43,565 nt of DNA from positions 1 through 43,565 of the forward strand of contig JAHJSQ010000079.1 of assembly GCA_018830325.1 (NCBI GenBank), read 5' to 3'. This stretch comes from Gammaproteobacteria bacterium. GTDB taxonomy: Bacteria > Pseudomonadota > Gammaproteobacteria > Methylococcales > Methylomonadaceae. The position numbers and the translations under genes were made by a program. This document shows positions 28,075-36,415 of this stretch, one piece after another. Position 1 is the first letter of the stretch; each line of letters opens with the position of its first letter. Under the pieces are notes generated by a model. The model was not told the origin of the DNA. It did not search any database and saw only the letters and a program-made list of their open reading frames with translations.

Positions 28075-28707
28075 TTACTCAAAACTACCTACAATTACAT
28101 TAATAAGATAGCCGCGATCCGTTTCATAAAGACTAATGAACTGCGCCTCGTTTAGAACATAAGACAATGAGGTGTTTTTTGCTAATTGTACATTTAACCA
28201 ACCAGCAATTAAATTTCCTCGGTTGTCATATAAACCTGCACCGAGCGCATTGGGAAGCATATCCCTAATCGGGGTAGTATCAAGATTTTCTGTAAATTCA
28301 CCGTGCAGAAAATCAGGAAGGTCAATTAAACATGAACCACCACAATAAGTGGATGATTGGTTATCATTCTTCCTACGTTTACTTTTGCTTTCAGGGCAAG
28401 GCTCACTATAGTTAAACCCAGCCATTTCCCATGCTTTTACAGTTGACCAAGAAGCGTCTAAACTACCAATTTGCCCACCCGGATTACCCCACCCTCCCGG
28501 AGAGTTCCCTCCCCAGCAACTTCCTGCACCTGGATTTGATAAATTACCTGATAAAATGTTGGATAAACATTGCGCGCCAAACGCAGGTCTGTTAGCTAAT
28601 GTCATAATCACAGGAGCCGTGATCCCGGCTTTCGTAAAGGACCGTCTTTTCTTGTCGACCGGAGACGTTGGTTTCACTTCCTTCGTTGATTGATTTTCTG
28701 GATTCAT
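28075..28707 (-). CDS. Tat-signal protein of unknown function, possible substrate of the module
   Basis: The 210-residue product begins with a charged leader and a twin-arginine motif (KKRRSFTKAG, RR at 21-22), a weakly hydrophobic stretch and an AFGA cleavage-like site near 45. The mature part starts Cys-rich and Gly-rich (CLSNILSGNLSNP; then WGGNSPGGWGNPGG) and holds another C-x3-C pair (YCGGSC). The C-terminal half looks globular. I do not recognise a catalytic domain. TGAGG precedes the ATG. DNA here looks more AT-rich than in neighbouring genes. Its position directly before the PqqD-like and kinase genes makes it the best candidate substrate; this is inference. Confidence 0.62.
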   Translation of the reverse strand: MNPENQSTKEVKPTSPVDKKRRSFTKAGITAPVIMTLANRPAFGAQCLSNILSGNLSNPGAGSCWGGNSPGGWGNPGGQIGSLDASWSTVKAWEMAGFNYSEPCPESKSKRRKNDNQSSTYCGGSCLIDLPDFLHGEFTENLDTTPIRDMLPNALGAGLYDNRGNLIAGWLNVQLAKNTSLSYVLNEAQFISLYETDRGYLINVIVGSFE

Positions 28708-28793
28708 TTGGAAGCCTCACTCAATAAATTTAAATTGTCAAAACATTAACAACAAGAACCGCTTTTGTCCATTGCACATTCGTACAATATGTC

Positions 28794-30686
28794 TTATGAG
28801 GTTTCATTACGAAAAAACGCCTCAAACATTAATAAAGACCAAATCGATGTGCTGTAATCCCTGATTCCGCTTTGATGCTGATCGACTATTTTCTTGATGA
28901 AAGCCTGATCGAAATAGCCGCTGTCGCGCATCGTCTCGCCCAATAACGATTCTCGCACGCGATCTTTTAGCGGACCTCTAAACCAATTTGCCAACGGTAC
29001 CGCAAACCCCATCTTAGAGCGATACAAAATATCGTCCGGCAAATAATTTTCTAAAGACTTTTTGAAAATATATTTGCCTTCGCGGCCTTTCAGCTTCAAA
29101 TCCGGTTGAAGACTTGCAAACCATTCGACCATCTTATGATCGAGCAACGGCACGCGCACTTCGAGCGCATGAGCCATGCTGGCGCGGTCGACTTTTGTCA
29201 AGATATCGCCCGGCAGGTACGTTTTGATGTCGAGATATTGTACTAGCGACTGAGCATCATAGCTAGCGGCATTTTTTGCGTGTTGCCTGAACACCTCAAC
29301 GGCTTGGTAACCTTGCAATTCTTGTTTTAAACGTTGACTAAACAATGCATTACGAATTTCGTTCGAATTAACCGAAACACTGTGAAAATAGCCCTCGAGC
29401 GAATCGCGCGCGATCGATTCGAACGTCGACTTGGCCCTGAAGATTTTTGGCGCCCAGTCGGCTTTCGGATAAGTCCTGCCCAACATGCCGAACAGCGGCT
29501 TACGCAATCCATCAGGCAGAATATGCCGCATGCGGTCTTCGTAAGTATGCCAACGGTAACGCCGGTAACCGGCCAGATTTTCGTCGCCGCCATCGCCCGA
29601 TAGTACGACGGTCACTTGCTTCTTAGCCAATTCGCAGACCCGGTAAGTCGGTAGCGCGGAACTGTCGGCATAGGGTTCGTCATAAAGTCCGGCCAGACGA
29701 TCGATCAAATGAAAATCGTCCGGATCGACCTGTTCGACGCGGTGCGCTGTATGATAGCGTTCGGCAACCAACTGCGCATATTTCGACTCGTTAAAGGCCG
29801 GATCGCCGAACGAGATCGAGCAGGTATTGACCGGCTGTTCGGAAAGACCGGCCATCATCGCAACGACGCCGCTCGAGTCGACGCCGCCCGACAAAAATGC
29901 GCCGAGCGGCACATCGGCAACCATTCTAATGTCGACCGCTTCACGAAAACGTTCGATCAGTTCTTCGGCGATTTCCTGTTCGCTCTTGACTTGCCTCACG
30001 CCGAATTCGACATTCCAATATTGCATGGGGCGGTATTCTTGTTGACCCCGACGGATCGTCAGTTTGAATCCGGGTTCTAGTTTGTGAACGTTTTTGTAGA
30101 TCGTTTTCGGATCGGGGATATAGCCGAAACCGAAATAATCTTCGATCGCCGTAGCATCGAGCTCTCTCGGTAATTGCGGGTGGACTTTCAGCGCTTTCAG
30201 TTCCGAACCGAATATAAACTGTCCGTTCGGCACTTCAGCGTAATATAAAGGCTTTATGCCCAAGCGGTCGCGCGCTAGGAACAAAGTTTCTTTCGCCCTA
30301 TCCCAAATCGCGAATGCAAACATACCGCGCAAGCGGTCGACGCAGACCTCCCCCCACGCCTGCCAACCGACCAGAATCACTTCGGTATCGCAATGCGTCT
30401 TGAAGGTATAACCCAAGGCTTCGAGTTCTTTGCGTAATTCGGGAAAATTGTAGACTTCGCCGTTGTAAGTCAACACGACATTGCCGTCTTGGCTGTGCAT
30501 CGGTTGCTGTCCGCTCGACAGATCGATGATCGACAAGCGCCGATGACCGAATCCCAAACCGGGTTCGGTATGCAAGCCACCTTCATCGGGTCCCCGATGA
30601 AATTGCACCTCATTCATGCGACCGAGCAACTCGCGGTCGATTTCGCGTTTTTCCTTTAGATCAAATATACCGACGATTCCACACAT
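28794..30686 (-). CDS. Asparagine-synthase-like amidotransferase, exosortase-A associated
   Basis: The protein has an N-terminal glutamine amidotransferase domain with catalytic Cys2 (MCGIVGIFD) and a C-terminal ATP-pyrophosphatase domain with the SGGVDSS loop (266-272). Length (630) and sequence fit the amidotransferase-1 group found in exosortase-A/exopolysaccharide loci rather than housekeeping AsnB. A likely role is amidation of a sugar acid in the polymer, which agrees with the sugar dehydrogenase and epimerase genes upstream. CAGGA precedes the ATG. It is separated from the glycosyltransferase gene by a 549-base repeat region. Confidence 0.85.
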   Translation of the reverse strand: MCGIVGIFDLKEKREIDRELLGRMNEVQFHRGPDEGGLHTEPGLGFGHRRLSIIDLSSGQQPMHSQDGNVVLTYNGEVYNFPELRKELEALGYTFKTHCDTEVILVGWQAWGEVCVDRLRGMFAFAIWDRAKETLFLARDRLGIKPLYYAEVPNGQFIFGSELKALKVHPQLPRELDATAIEDYFGFGYIPDPKTIYKNVHKLEPGFKLTIRRGQQEYRPMQYWNVEFGVRQVKSEQEIAEELIERFREAVDIRMVADVPLGAFLSGGVDSSGVVAMMAGLSEQPVNTCSISFGDPAFNESKYAQLVAERYHTAHRVEQVDPDDFHLIDRLAGLYDEPYADSSALPTYRVCELAKKQVTVVLSGDGGDENLAGYRRYRWHTYEDRMRHILPDGLRKPLFGMLGRTYPKADWAPKIFRAKSTFESIARDSLEGYFHSVSVNSNEIRNALFSQRLKQELQGYQAVEVFRQHAKNAASYDAQSLVQYLDIKTYLPGDILTKVDRASMAHALEVRVPLLDHKMVEWFASLQPDLKLKGREGKYIFKKSLENYLPDDILYRSKMGFAVPLANWFRGPLKDRVRESLLGETMRDSGYFDQAFIKKIVDQHQSGIRDYSTSIWSLLMFEAFFRNETS

Positions 30687-30730
30687 GGTTTTTCCTGGAA
30701 AATAAAAATTTTTGAATTGAGCGTGTTACT

Positions 30731-31229
30731 AGGGTGTCGAAATTTACCGATTTCCAAATTGGATAGAATGACTGCTTTATGGATTTTGAGAAAACAACTA
30801 GGACTTTATAGCCTATGATCATCAACAAATTCGTAACGATTCAGTCCCCCGGCAATTATCGTTCCCATGCTCTACGTGGGAATGCTTGAGTACCGCTCCA
30901 GCGGTACGAGACGCTAGAGCGTCTCGGGCTGCATTCCCACGTAGAGCATGGGAACGATAGCGGGATGTGAATAATTACACAAATTCCAAGATATACCTTT
31001 CGCACTTCAAATTTCGGCAGTGCCTAAGGAGGCGCCGGGGTGCTCGGCATAGAGCCTACAAGGATGTATTCACGGCGTCCTTTGACGGGCCCCTGGTGCC
31101 GAATTTTGATCTACGATGAGTACAGCTTGAACGCCGCTGGGTGCGCATCGGGCGCCTTATCAAAAAAATTTTGAGTTTAAAAAGCGGGTACACGCAATTA
31201 GCGCTAAATGCGGCATTTTTCGACAGCCT
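30731..31229 (-). repeat. Dispersed repeat family B, copy 2, with nested insertion
   Basis: This is the inverted partner of 10319-10612, with ends AGGGTGTCGAAA and TTTCGACAGCCT. It is longer (499 bases) because of two changes: a family A element at 30993-31123, and an enlarged palindrome at 30863-30959. There, 25-base arms around TCCCATGCTCTACGTGGGAA enclose two further small hairpins (TACCGCTCCAGCGGTA and GAGACGCTAGAGCGTCTC). TGTTACT flanks both sides. No gene is present. Confidence 0.78.
30993..31123 (-). repeat. Family A element nested in family B copy 2
   Basis: Copy 1 of family B reads CAAGCTATCTTGG. In copy 2 the same site (read on this strand as CCAAGAT and AGCTTG) is split by 131 bases running from ATACCTTTCGCACTTCAAAT to CTACGATGAGTAC. 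The match to 860-983 is full length. This gives a precise empty-site/filled-site comparison and thus the element boundaries. Confidence 0.82.
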
Positions 31230-31235
31230 AGCTTG

Positions 31236-32378
31236 TTACTGTAATGAATCGTACACGCTCAGATAATTTTTAACCATCGCATCGATAGAAAAAGCTTGCA
31301 AGGCCCGTTCGCGACCTTTGTTGCCGTGCTCGATGCACAGCTTCGGATCGCCGATATAGTCGCTTAGCCTACCCGCTAACTCGGACGGATTTTGTTTTTC
31401 GACCAAAAAACCGGTTTTAGCGTGCTCGACCAGTTCGGGATTACCGCCGACACGCGTTGCAATCACCGGCAAGCCGCTCGCCATCGCTTCGAGTATCGTA
31501 TTCGAAATGCCTTCGGCCTGGGACGGCAAGACGAAAATATCGAAACCGCGCATCAGTTCGGCAACGTCGCTTCGTTCGCCCGGCAGCCAGGCTTGATCGA
31601 GCAAATCGTTTTCATCCAGCAATTGCTTAACTTCCTCACGCAACGGCCCGTCGCCGATCATGACCAATCCGACCGCATTTTTAGATTCGGGATGTCGCTT
31701 CAGCAATTCGACAAAAGCCCGCGCCAACGTCATTTGGTCCTTGACGCCGTGCATGCGGCCTACCGTACCGATGATCAACCTTTTTTCAGCATCGGGCCAC
31801 GGACAATCGCCGACAACGACTTTTGGGCGTGCGGGCTGAAATCGCTCGGTATCGACACCATTACAGATGCGCCGGATTCTCGAGTCGGAAATGCCGACTT
31901 TTTCGCGCAGATAATTGTCGAGATGATCGGAAAGCGGAATGAAGCGATCGATGATCAGTCCCAGCAGGCGCCGCAATAATCGATATTTTTTGTTGCTGCC
32001 GTCCGGGTCGAACACATCCCAGCCGTGCTCGCCATGCACTCTATGTTTGACGCCGGCCAACAACGCCGGAACCTGATATTCGATCGCGGCGAGATTGCGC
32101 GTATGAACGATCGCCGGCTTGATTTGTTTGAGCAAACGATACATTTTCACGAATGACTGCCAGTCCTGCCCTTCCGGTTTGTTCAATTCGTAAATTTCGA
32201 TGTCTTTCCGCTGCAAGCGATTTTTGAAATCAGTGCTGTTTTTCAGGCAAATAATCGCATGCCGGTAGCGATCGGCCGGCATGCGATTAATCAAATTCAC
32301 CAAACCATTCTCCAATCCGCCGACACCGAGGCTGAAGATGATGTGGGCGATTAGGGGGGGCGTTTGATTTAAAGGCAT
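31236..32378 (-). CDS. Glycosyltransferase family 4, exosortase-A/EPS type
   Basis: This is a GT-B retaining glycosyltransferase that adds a sugar during exopolysaccharide assembly at the cytoplasmic face. The N-terminal LGVGGLENGLVNLINRM is the acceptor-side glycine-rich loop; HGEHGWDVFDPDG and the C-terminal FVLPSQAEGISNTILEAMASG (E-x7-E pattern) are donor-site features. It matches the TIGR03088-type sugar transferases of exosortase-A loci. A run of seven C (coding strand) lies in codons 7-9 (32354-32360), where slippage would shift the frame. Upstream lie tandem heptamers and a family D repeat. Confidence 0.87.
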   Translation of the reverse strand: MPLNQTPPLIAHIIFSLGVGGLENGLVNLINRMPADRYRHAIICLKNSTDFKNRLQRKDIEIYELNKPEGQDWQSFVKMYRLLKQIKPAIVHTRNLAAIEYQVPALLAGVKHRVHGEHGWDVFDPDGSNKKYRLLRRLLGLIIDRFIPLSDHLDNYLREKVGISDSRIRRICNGVDTERFQPARPKVVVGDCPWPDAEKRLIIGTVGRMHGVKDQMTLARAFVELLKRHPESKNAVGLVMIGDGPLREEVKQLLDENDLLDQAWLPGERSDVAELMRGFDIFVLPSQAEGISNTILEAMASGLPVIATRVGGNPELVEHAKTGFLVEKQNPSELAGRLSDYIGDPKLCIEHGNKGRERALQAFSIDAMVKNYLSVYDSLQ

Positions 32379-32439
32379 GAGGCGTTTAGGGTTAGCAGTT
32401 AAGAACGAGCATGAAATAACTTCGATAAATGCTGAAAGG

Positions 32440-32538
32440 GGTTCGGTGACTCGATTGACAGGCGTCGGCGGCAGGGATAGCCGCCGTCGAGCCTACATGG
32501 ATGTATTCACGGCGTCCTGTCAAGCGAGTCGCCGAACC
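32440..32538 (-). repeat. Dispersed repeat family D, full copy
   Basis: A 99-base element starts GGTTCGGTGACTCGATTGAC and ends with the inverted version CTGTCAAGCGAGTCGCCGAA-CC. Its reverse complement aligns over the full length with 5598-5695 in coaX. It contains the core TATTCACGGCGTCC shared with family A. It lies 60 bases upstream of the glycosyltransferase start. Confidence 0.78.
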
Positions 32539-32634
32539 ACCACAATGTGCCTAAAACTTGTAGAAGTAAATTTGTGCATATTACTTAGCAGTTAGCAAAA
32601 TCAAGCCGCATTTAAAGCATTTGTCAAGTCCTGA

Positions 32635-32753
32635 TTTCATCTTTCATCTTTCATCTTTCATCTTTCATCTTTCATCTTTCATCTTTCATCTTTCATCTTT
32701 CATCTTTCATCTTCCATCTTTCATCTTTCATCGCTCACTGCTCACTGCTCACT
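32635..32753. repeat. Tandem heptamers: (TTTCATC)14 then (GCTCACT)3
   Basis: TTTCATC is repeated 14 times (32635-32732, 98 bases, one copy reading TTCCATC), followed at once by three copies of GCTCACT. The second block touches the stop codon of the epimerase gene (CTA at 32752-32754). The array lies about 260 bases upstream of the glycosyltransferase start, in a 373-base gap without a gene. Such arrays change copy number by slippage. Confidence 0.92.
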
Positions 32754-33759
32754 AAAAATTATAGTAACTCCCATACCACTCCACAAACCGCGCTATTCCA
32801 ACTTCTATCGGCGTTCCGGGCTTATAGCCGACATCTTGCACCAGCGCTTCGACATCGGCATAGGTGTCGGGGACGTCGCCGGGTTGCAGCGGCAGTAATT
32901 CTTTCTCGGCGGTCTTACCGAGGCATTGCTCGAGCACTTCGATATATTTCATCAACTCGACAGGACTTTGATTACCGATGTTGTAAACCCGCCAAGGGGC
33001 TCGGCTAGTTCCGGGGTCGGGTTTCGCGCCGGTCCAATCCGGGTTAGGTTGAGCAATATTATCAAGTGTCCGGATCACGCCTTCGACAATGTCGTCGATG
33101 TAGGTGAAATCGCGGCGATGCTTACCGTAATTGAAAACTTGGATTTTTTCGCCATTTAGTATGGCTTTGGTAAACAAAAACAAAGCCATATCAGGCCGCC
33201 CCCAAGGACCGTATACGGTAAAGAATCGTAATCCGGTCGTCGGCAGGTTATAGAGATTGCTATAGGTGTGCGCCATCAGTTCGTTGGCTTTTTTCGAAGC
33301 CGCGTAAAGACTCAGCGGGTGATCGACATTGTCGTGTACCGAAAATGGCATGCTTTCGTTGGCGCCGTAGACCGAACTGCTCGATGCATAGACCAAATGT
33401 TCGACACCGTAATGCCGGCAGCCTTCCAAAATGTTAATGAAACCGACGATATTGCTGTCGATGTAGGCATGCGGATTTTCGATCGAATAGCGTACGCCGG
33501 CTTGAGCGGCCAAATTGACGACGCGTTCCGGACGATGCTCTTTGAATACCTGTTCAATGCTATCTCGGTCGGCCAAGTCGGCTCGGATATCGGTATAGCA
33601 ATTATGATCGAGTATCCTCGCCAAGCGTGCTTTTTTCAGATTGACATCGTAATAGTCGTTCAGATTGTCGATTCCGATGACTTCATCGCCTCTTTCGAGC
33701 AGACGCAAAGCCAAATGATTGCCGATAAAACCGGCGGTTCCAGTTACCAGTATTTTCAT
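32752..33759 (-). CDS. NAD-dependent epimerase, UDP-glucuronate 4-epimerase type
   Basis: This is an extended short-chain dehydrogenase that interconverts nucleotide sugars, probably UDP-glucuronate and UDP-galacturonate, for polysaccharide synthesis. The NAD loop is [11 protein letters not shown] (7-17). The catalytic Y-x3-K is YAASK (152-156), with Ser/Thr in [24 protein letters not shown] and [16 protein letters not shown] are typical of this epimerase group. Length 335 is normal. It starts 3 bases after the dehydrogenase stop, so the two form one unit. Its stop codon lies in the heptamer region. Confidence 0.88.
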   Translation of the reverse strand: MKILVTGTAGFIGNHLALRLLERGDEVIGIDNLNDYYDVNLKKARLARILDHNCYTDIRADLADRDSIEQVFKEHRPERVVNLAAQAGVRYSIENPHAYIDSNIVGFINILEGCRHYGVEHLVYASSSSVYGANESMPFSVHDNVDHPLSLYAASKKANELMAHTYSNLYNLPTTGLRFFTVYGPWGRPDMALFLFTKAILNGEKIQVFNYGKHRRDFTYIDDIVEGVIRTLDNIAQPNPDWTGAKPDPGTSRAPWRVYNIGNQSPVELMKYIEVLEQCLGKTAEKELLPLQPGDVPDTYADVEALVQDVGYKPGTPIEVGIARFVEWYGSYYNF

Positions 33760-33762
33760 AAA

Positions 33763-35034
33763 TTACAAACGTGCGTCAGTCAGTTCGGTCGGAAAAACGT
33801 ATTTCAAATCGTAAATTACCGAGTCTTTTTTACCCATCGCCTTGATTGAAGCGATATCCATTCGCTTGAATTGCTCATGCGCTACGGCCAAGAGCATCGC
33901 ATCGTAACGCCCGTCTTCCGGCTTGTCGATGGTTGTTATGCCGTATTCCTCAAACGCTTCGGCCGGATCGATCCAAGGATCGTAAACATGCACGTTAACG
34001 CCGTAACTTTGCAGTTCTTTGACGATATCGACGACGCGGGTATTGCGTAAATCTGGGCAATTTTCCTTGAAAGTCAAGCCCATGATCAACACATCGGAAT
34101 CTTTGATATGGATGCGTTTTTGGAGCATCAATTTGATTAATTGAGATACGACATATTCGCCCATGCCGTCATTGATACGGCGTCCCGATAAGATGACTTC
34201 GGGATTGTAGCCGATCGCTTGGGCCTTATGAGTCAAGTAGTAAGGGTCGACACCAATACAATGTCCGCCGACCAATCCGGGCCGGAACGGTAAAAAATTC
34301 CATTTGGTACCGGCAGCCAACAACACTTCTTCGGTATCGATGCCGAGTTTATTGAAAATGATCGCTAATTCATTGATCAATGCGATGTTCAGGTCGCGTT
34401 GCGTATTCTCGATGACTTTGGCCGCTTCAGCGACTTTGATACTACTAGCCTTGTGCGTGCCGGCCGTGATGATGCTTTGATAAAGCCGATCGATGCGGTC
34501 GGCGATTTCGGGCGTTGAACCGGATGTGACTTTTAGAATATTGGTGACTCGGTGTTCTTTGTCGCCGGGATTAATACGTTCCGGGCTGTAGCCGACAAAG
34601 AAATCTTGGTTGAATGTCAACCCCGATATTTTTTCTAGAATCGGCACGCAAACTTCCTCGGTCGCGCCGGGGTAAACAGTCGATTCATAAATGACGATAT
34701 CATTGGATTTGATCAGTCCGCCCAGCAAAGTGCTGGCTTTTTCCAATGGACTCAAGTCGGGCTGTTTATATTCATTGATCGGCGTCGGCACCGTAACGAT
34801 GTAAATATTGCAGGCTTTGATTTCCTCGACCGATGAGGTGTAGGTCAAATAAACGGCTTCTTTTAATTCTTCCTCGTCGACTTCAAGCGTGTGATCGCTC
34901 CCGTTTTGCAATTCTTTGATACGCTCTGCATTGATATCGAAACCGATTGTCGGGTATTTCTTGCCGAATTCGACGGCTAAAGGCAGACCGACATAACCGA
35001 GACCGATCATTCCCAACTTGACATTTTCTAACAT
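33763..35034 (-). CDS. tviB: Nucleotide-sugar dehydrogenase, TviB/VipA type
   Basis: This UDP-sugar 6-dehydrogenase makes an uronic acid, probably UDP-N-acetyl-hexosaminuronate, using NAD. The NAD loop is [12 protein letters not shown]; the [11 protein letters not shown] and [20 protein letters not shown] blocks are characteristic; the catalytic Cys259 lies in [12 protein letters not shown]. Length 423 is normal. It supplies the acidic sugar for the exopolysaccharide genes downstream. AAGGA lies upstream of the ATG. It appears to be the first gene of the locus in this window; the 378 bases upstream hold no gene apart from a palindrome. Confidence 0.87.
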   Translation of the reverse strand: MLENVKLGMIGLGYVGLPLAVEFGKKYPTIGFDINAERIKELQNGSDHTLEVDEEELKEAVYLTYTSSVEEIKACNIYIVTVPTPINEYKQPDLSPLEKASTLLGGLIKSNDIVIYESTVYPGATEEVCVPILEKISGLTFNQDFFVGYSPERINPGDKEHRVTNILKVTSGSTPEIADRIDRLYQSIITAGTHKASSIKVAEAAKVIENTQRDLNIALINELAIIFNKLGIDTEEVLLAAGTKWNFLPFRPGLVGGHCIGVDPYYLTHKAQAIGYNPEVILSGRRINDGMGEYVVSQLIKLMLQKRIHIKDSDVLIMGLTFKENCPDLRNTRVVDIVKELQSYGVNVHVYDPWIDPAEAFEEYGITTIDKPEDGRYDAMLLAVAHEQFKRMDIASIKAMGKKDSVIYDLKYVFPTELTDARL

Positions 35035-35114
35035 AGATTTTTATTCCTTTTGTCTAAAAGTCGAATATTAAATATTTTACTAAGGATTTCGAACAAACAA
35101 CCTCACGACTTATC

Positions 35115-35143
35115 ATCGTTCCTATGCTCTGCATGGGAGCGAT
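35115..35143. repeat. Family C hairpin remnant
   Basis: ATCGTTCCTATGCTCTGCAT followed by GGGAGCGAT is a near-perfect hairpin matching the family C centre. The rest of the 35035-35412 gap is AT-rich and presumably holds the divergent promoters; I see no gene in it. Confidence 0.6.
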
Positions 35144-35412
35144 AAACTTGCGTGGGATGCGTATAAAGCGTGAGATCCATTTAGGGAAGTTATTTTTTAG
35201 CGTATTCTAAGCGGTAAAAGACTCACTTTACTAATTGTTGATAAAGCTTAGCAGAGCGTAATTTAATTTTAAGCGCGATTTATTACAGTTTCGTAATTTT
35301 TTTTGACTATTAAAATAATCGAGACGGCATCTGTTATTCATTGAATTCGCTAGAGGAACTTACAATCAATTTATGAACTCATAATATTCGACACTATGTA
35401 AGGAGATACCTT

Positions 35413-35787
35413 GTGAATAGTAATGAAACCGATAATAATAAAAGTAACGCCGAAAAAATGGAAAAGCTTAAAAACCTGACCGGCATCGTCTATTTATGTC
35501 AAGTCCTGGCATTCGGTTTTGCGGGCTTGCCTATTTTCATCGGTGTCGCGATTAACTTAATCAAGCGAAACGATGTTCGGGGCACTTGGTTGGAATCCCA
35601 TTTCGATTGGCAAATCAAAACTGCTTGGGTCGCTGTCGCATTGTTAGCGGCAAGCGGTTTAACCTTTGCGATGGGCTTAGGTTGGTTTTTATTGCTATTT
35701 GCCGTGTTGTGGCTGGTTTACCGAATAGCCTTGGGCTGGCATACCCTATTCGATAATAAACCAATGATTCCCAAAGATTTCAAATAA
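35413..35787 (+). CDS. DUF4870-like small membrane protein
   Basis: The 124-residue product has three hydrophobic segments (VYLCQVLAFGFAGLPIFIGV, TAWVAVALLAASGLTFAMGL and GWFLLLFAVLWLVYRIAL) separated by a short charged loop with GTWLESHFDWQIKT. This pattern fits the DUF4870/Tic20-like membrane proteins of unknown function. The GTG start is well supported by AAGGAG 7 bases upstream. It stands alone and converges on nudF. Confidence 0.7.
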   Translation: MNSNETDNNKSNAEKMEKLKNLTGIVYLCQVLAFGFAGLPIFIGVAINLIKRNDVRGTWLESHFDWQIKTAWVAVALLAASGLTFAMGLGWFLLLFAVLWLVYRIALGWHTLFDNKPMIPKDFK

Positions 35788-35817
35788 ACCAGAGCGCATT
35801 CGCCTAAACAGTAACAC

Positions 35818-36414
35818 TCAAGTCCATTGACTTCTGAGTTTATCGCGATTCAATGCCAACCATTGAATCGCGACGATCGGAATGCCCGAGTTAATTTTAC
35901 CCTGCTCCATGAGCCGATAAGCCTCATCGAAGCTCACGACCGAAACCCGAATATCCTCTTGCTCATGATCCAAACCATGAATTCCGCCGACGCCGGTACT
36001 ATCGATCCTACCGCAATACAGGCTAAGCCACTCCGACGAACCGCCGGGAGTCGTATAAAACGCATTGATCGGCAGTAATTCCAGAATTTCGCAGCCGGCT
36101 TCCTCGACTGCCTCTCGGTAAGCGACTTCCTCCGGCGATTCGCCCTCCTCGACCGCTCCTGCGACGATTTCCAGTAACCAAGGGGCTTCCGGTCTTAAAA
36201 TCGCGCCGACCCTGAATTGTTCGATCAAAACCACAGTATCTTTGATCGGGTCGTATAACAAGACCGCGACACAAGAACCGCGTCTGAATAGTTCGCGTTC
36301 GACTTCCGGGCTCCATCCGCCGGCAAATAATCGATGTTTAAGCCGGTATTTTTCCAACAGAAAAAAACCGTGATAAACCTCATGCTTATCGAGAACTTCA
36401 AAATCCTTATCCAT
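35818..36414 (-). CDS. nudF: ADP-ribose pyrophosphatase (Nudix)
   Basis: This Nudix hydrolase probably splits ADP-ribose into AMP and ribose 5-phosphate in the cytoplasm. The Nudix box is complete: G-x5-E-x7-REAVEEAG, seen from GAVEEGES through REAVEEAGCEI. The TTPGGSSEWLSLYCGRID segment downstream is typical of the ADP-ribose branch. The length of 198 is near that of E. coli NudF. It begins one base after the stop of the PQQ-type sugar dehydrogenase gene, so they are co-transcribed. Confidence 0.88.
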   Translation of the reverse strand: MDKDFEVLDKHEVYHGFFLLEKYRLKHRLFAGGWSPEVERELFRRGSCVAVLLYDPIKDTVVLIEQFRVGAILRPEAPWLLEIVAGAVEEGESPEEVAYREAVEEAGCEILELLPINAFYTTPGGSSEWLSLYCGRIDSTGVGGIHGLDHEQEDIRVSVVSFDEAYRLMEQGKINSGIPIVAIQWLALNRDKLRSQWT

Positions 36415-36415
36415 A

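Noticed and set aside
25725-30686. A complete lasso-peptide cluster (asparagine-synthase-like, PqqD-like, kinase, nucleotidyltransferase)
   Set aside because: There is no transglutaminase-like leader protease and no short core peptide; the asparagine-synthase-like protein fits the exosortase-A amidotransferase group and lies with sugar genes.
28794-30686. Housekeeping asparagine synthetase B
   Set aside because: Length of 630 and the exopolysaccharide context favour the exosortase-A-associated amidotransferase.
31392-31979. Plus-strand open frame of 195 codons
   Set aside because: It is antisense to the well-supported glycosyltransferase, with no family features; a shadow frame.
32635-32753. 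Short regular repeats considered as a CRISPR array
   Set aside because: The unit is 7 bases with no spacers; it is a simple tandem repeat and no cas gene is nearby.
33268-33849. Plus-strand open frame of 193 codons
   Set aside because: It lies antisense across the epimerase and dehydrogenase junction and has no recognisable domain.
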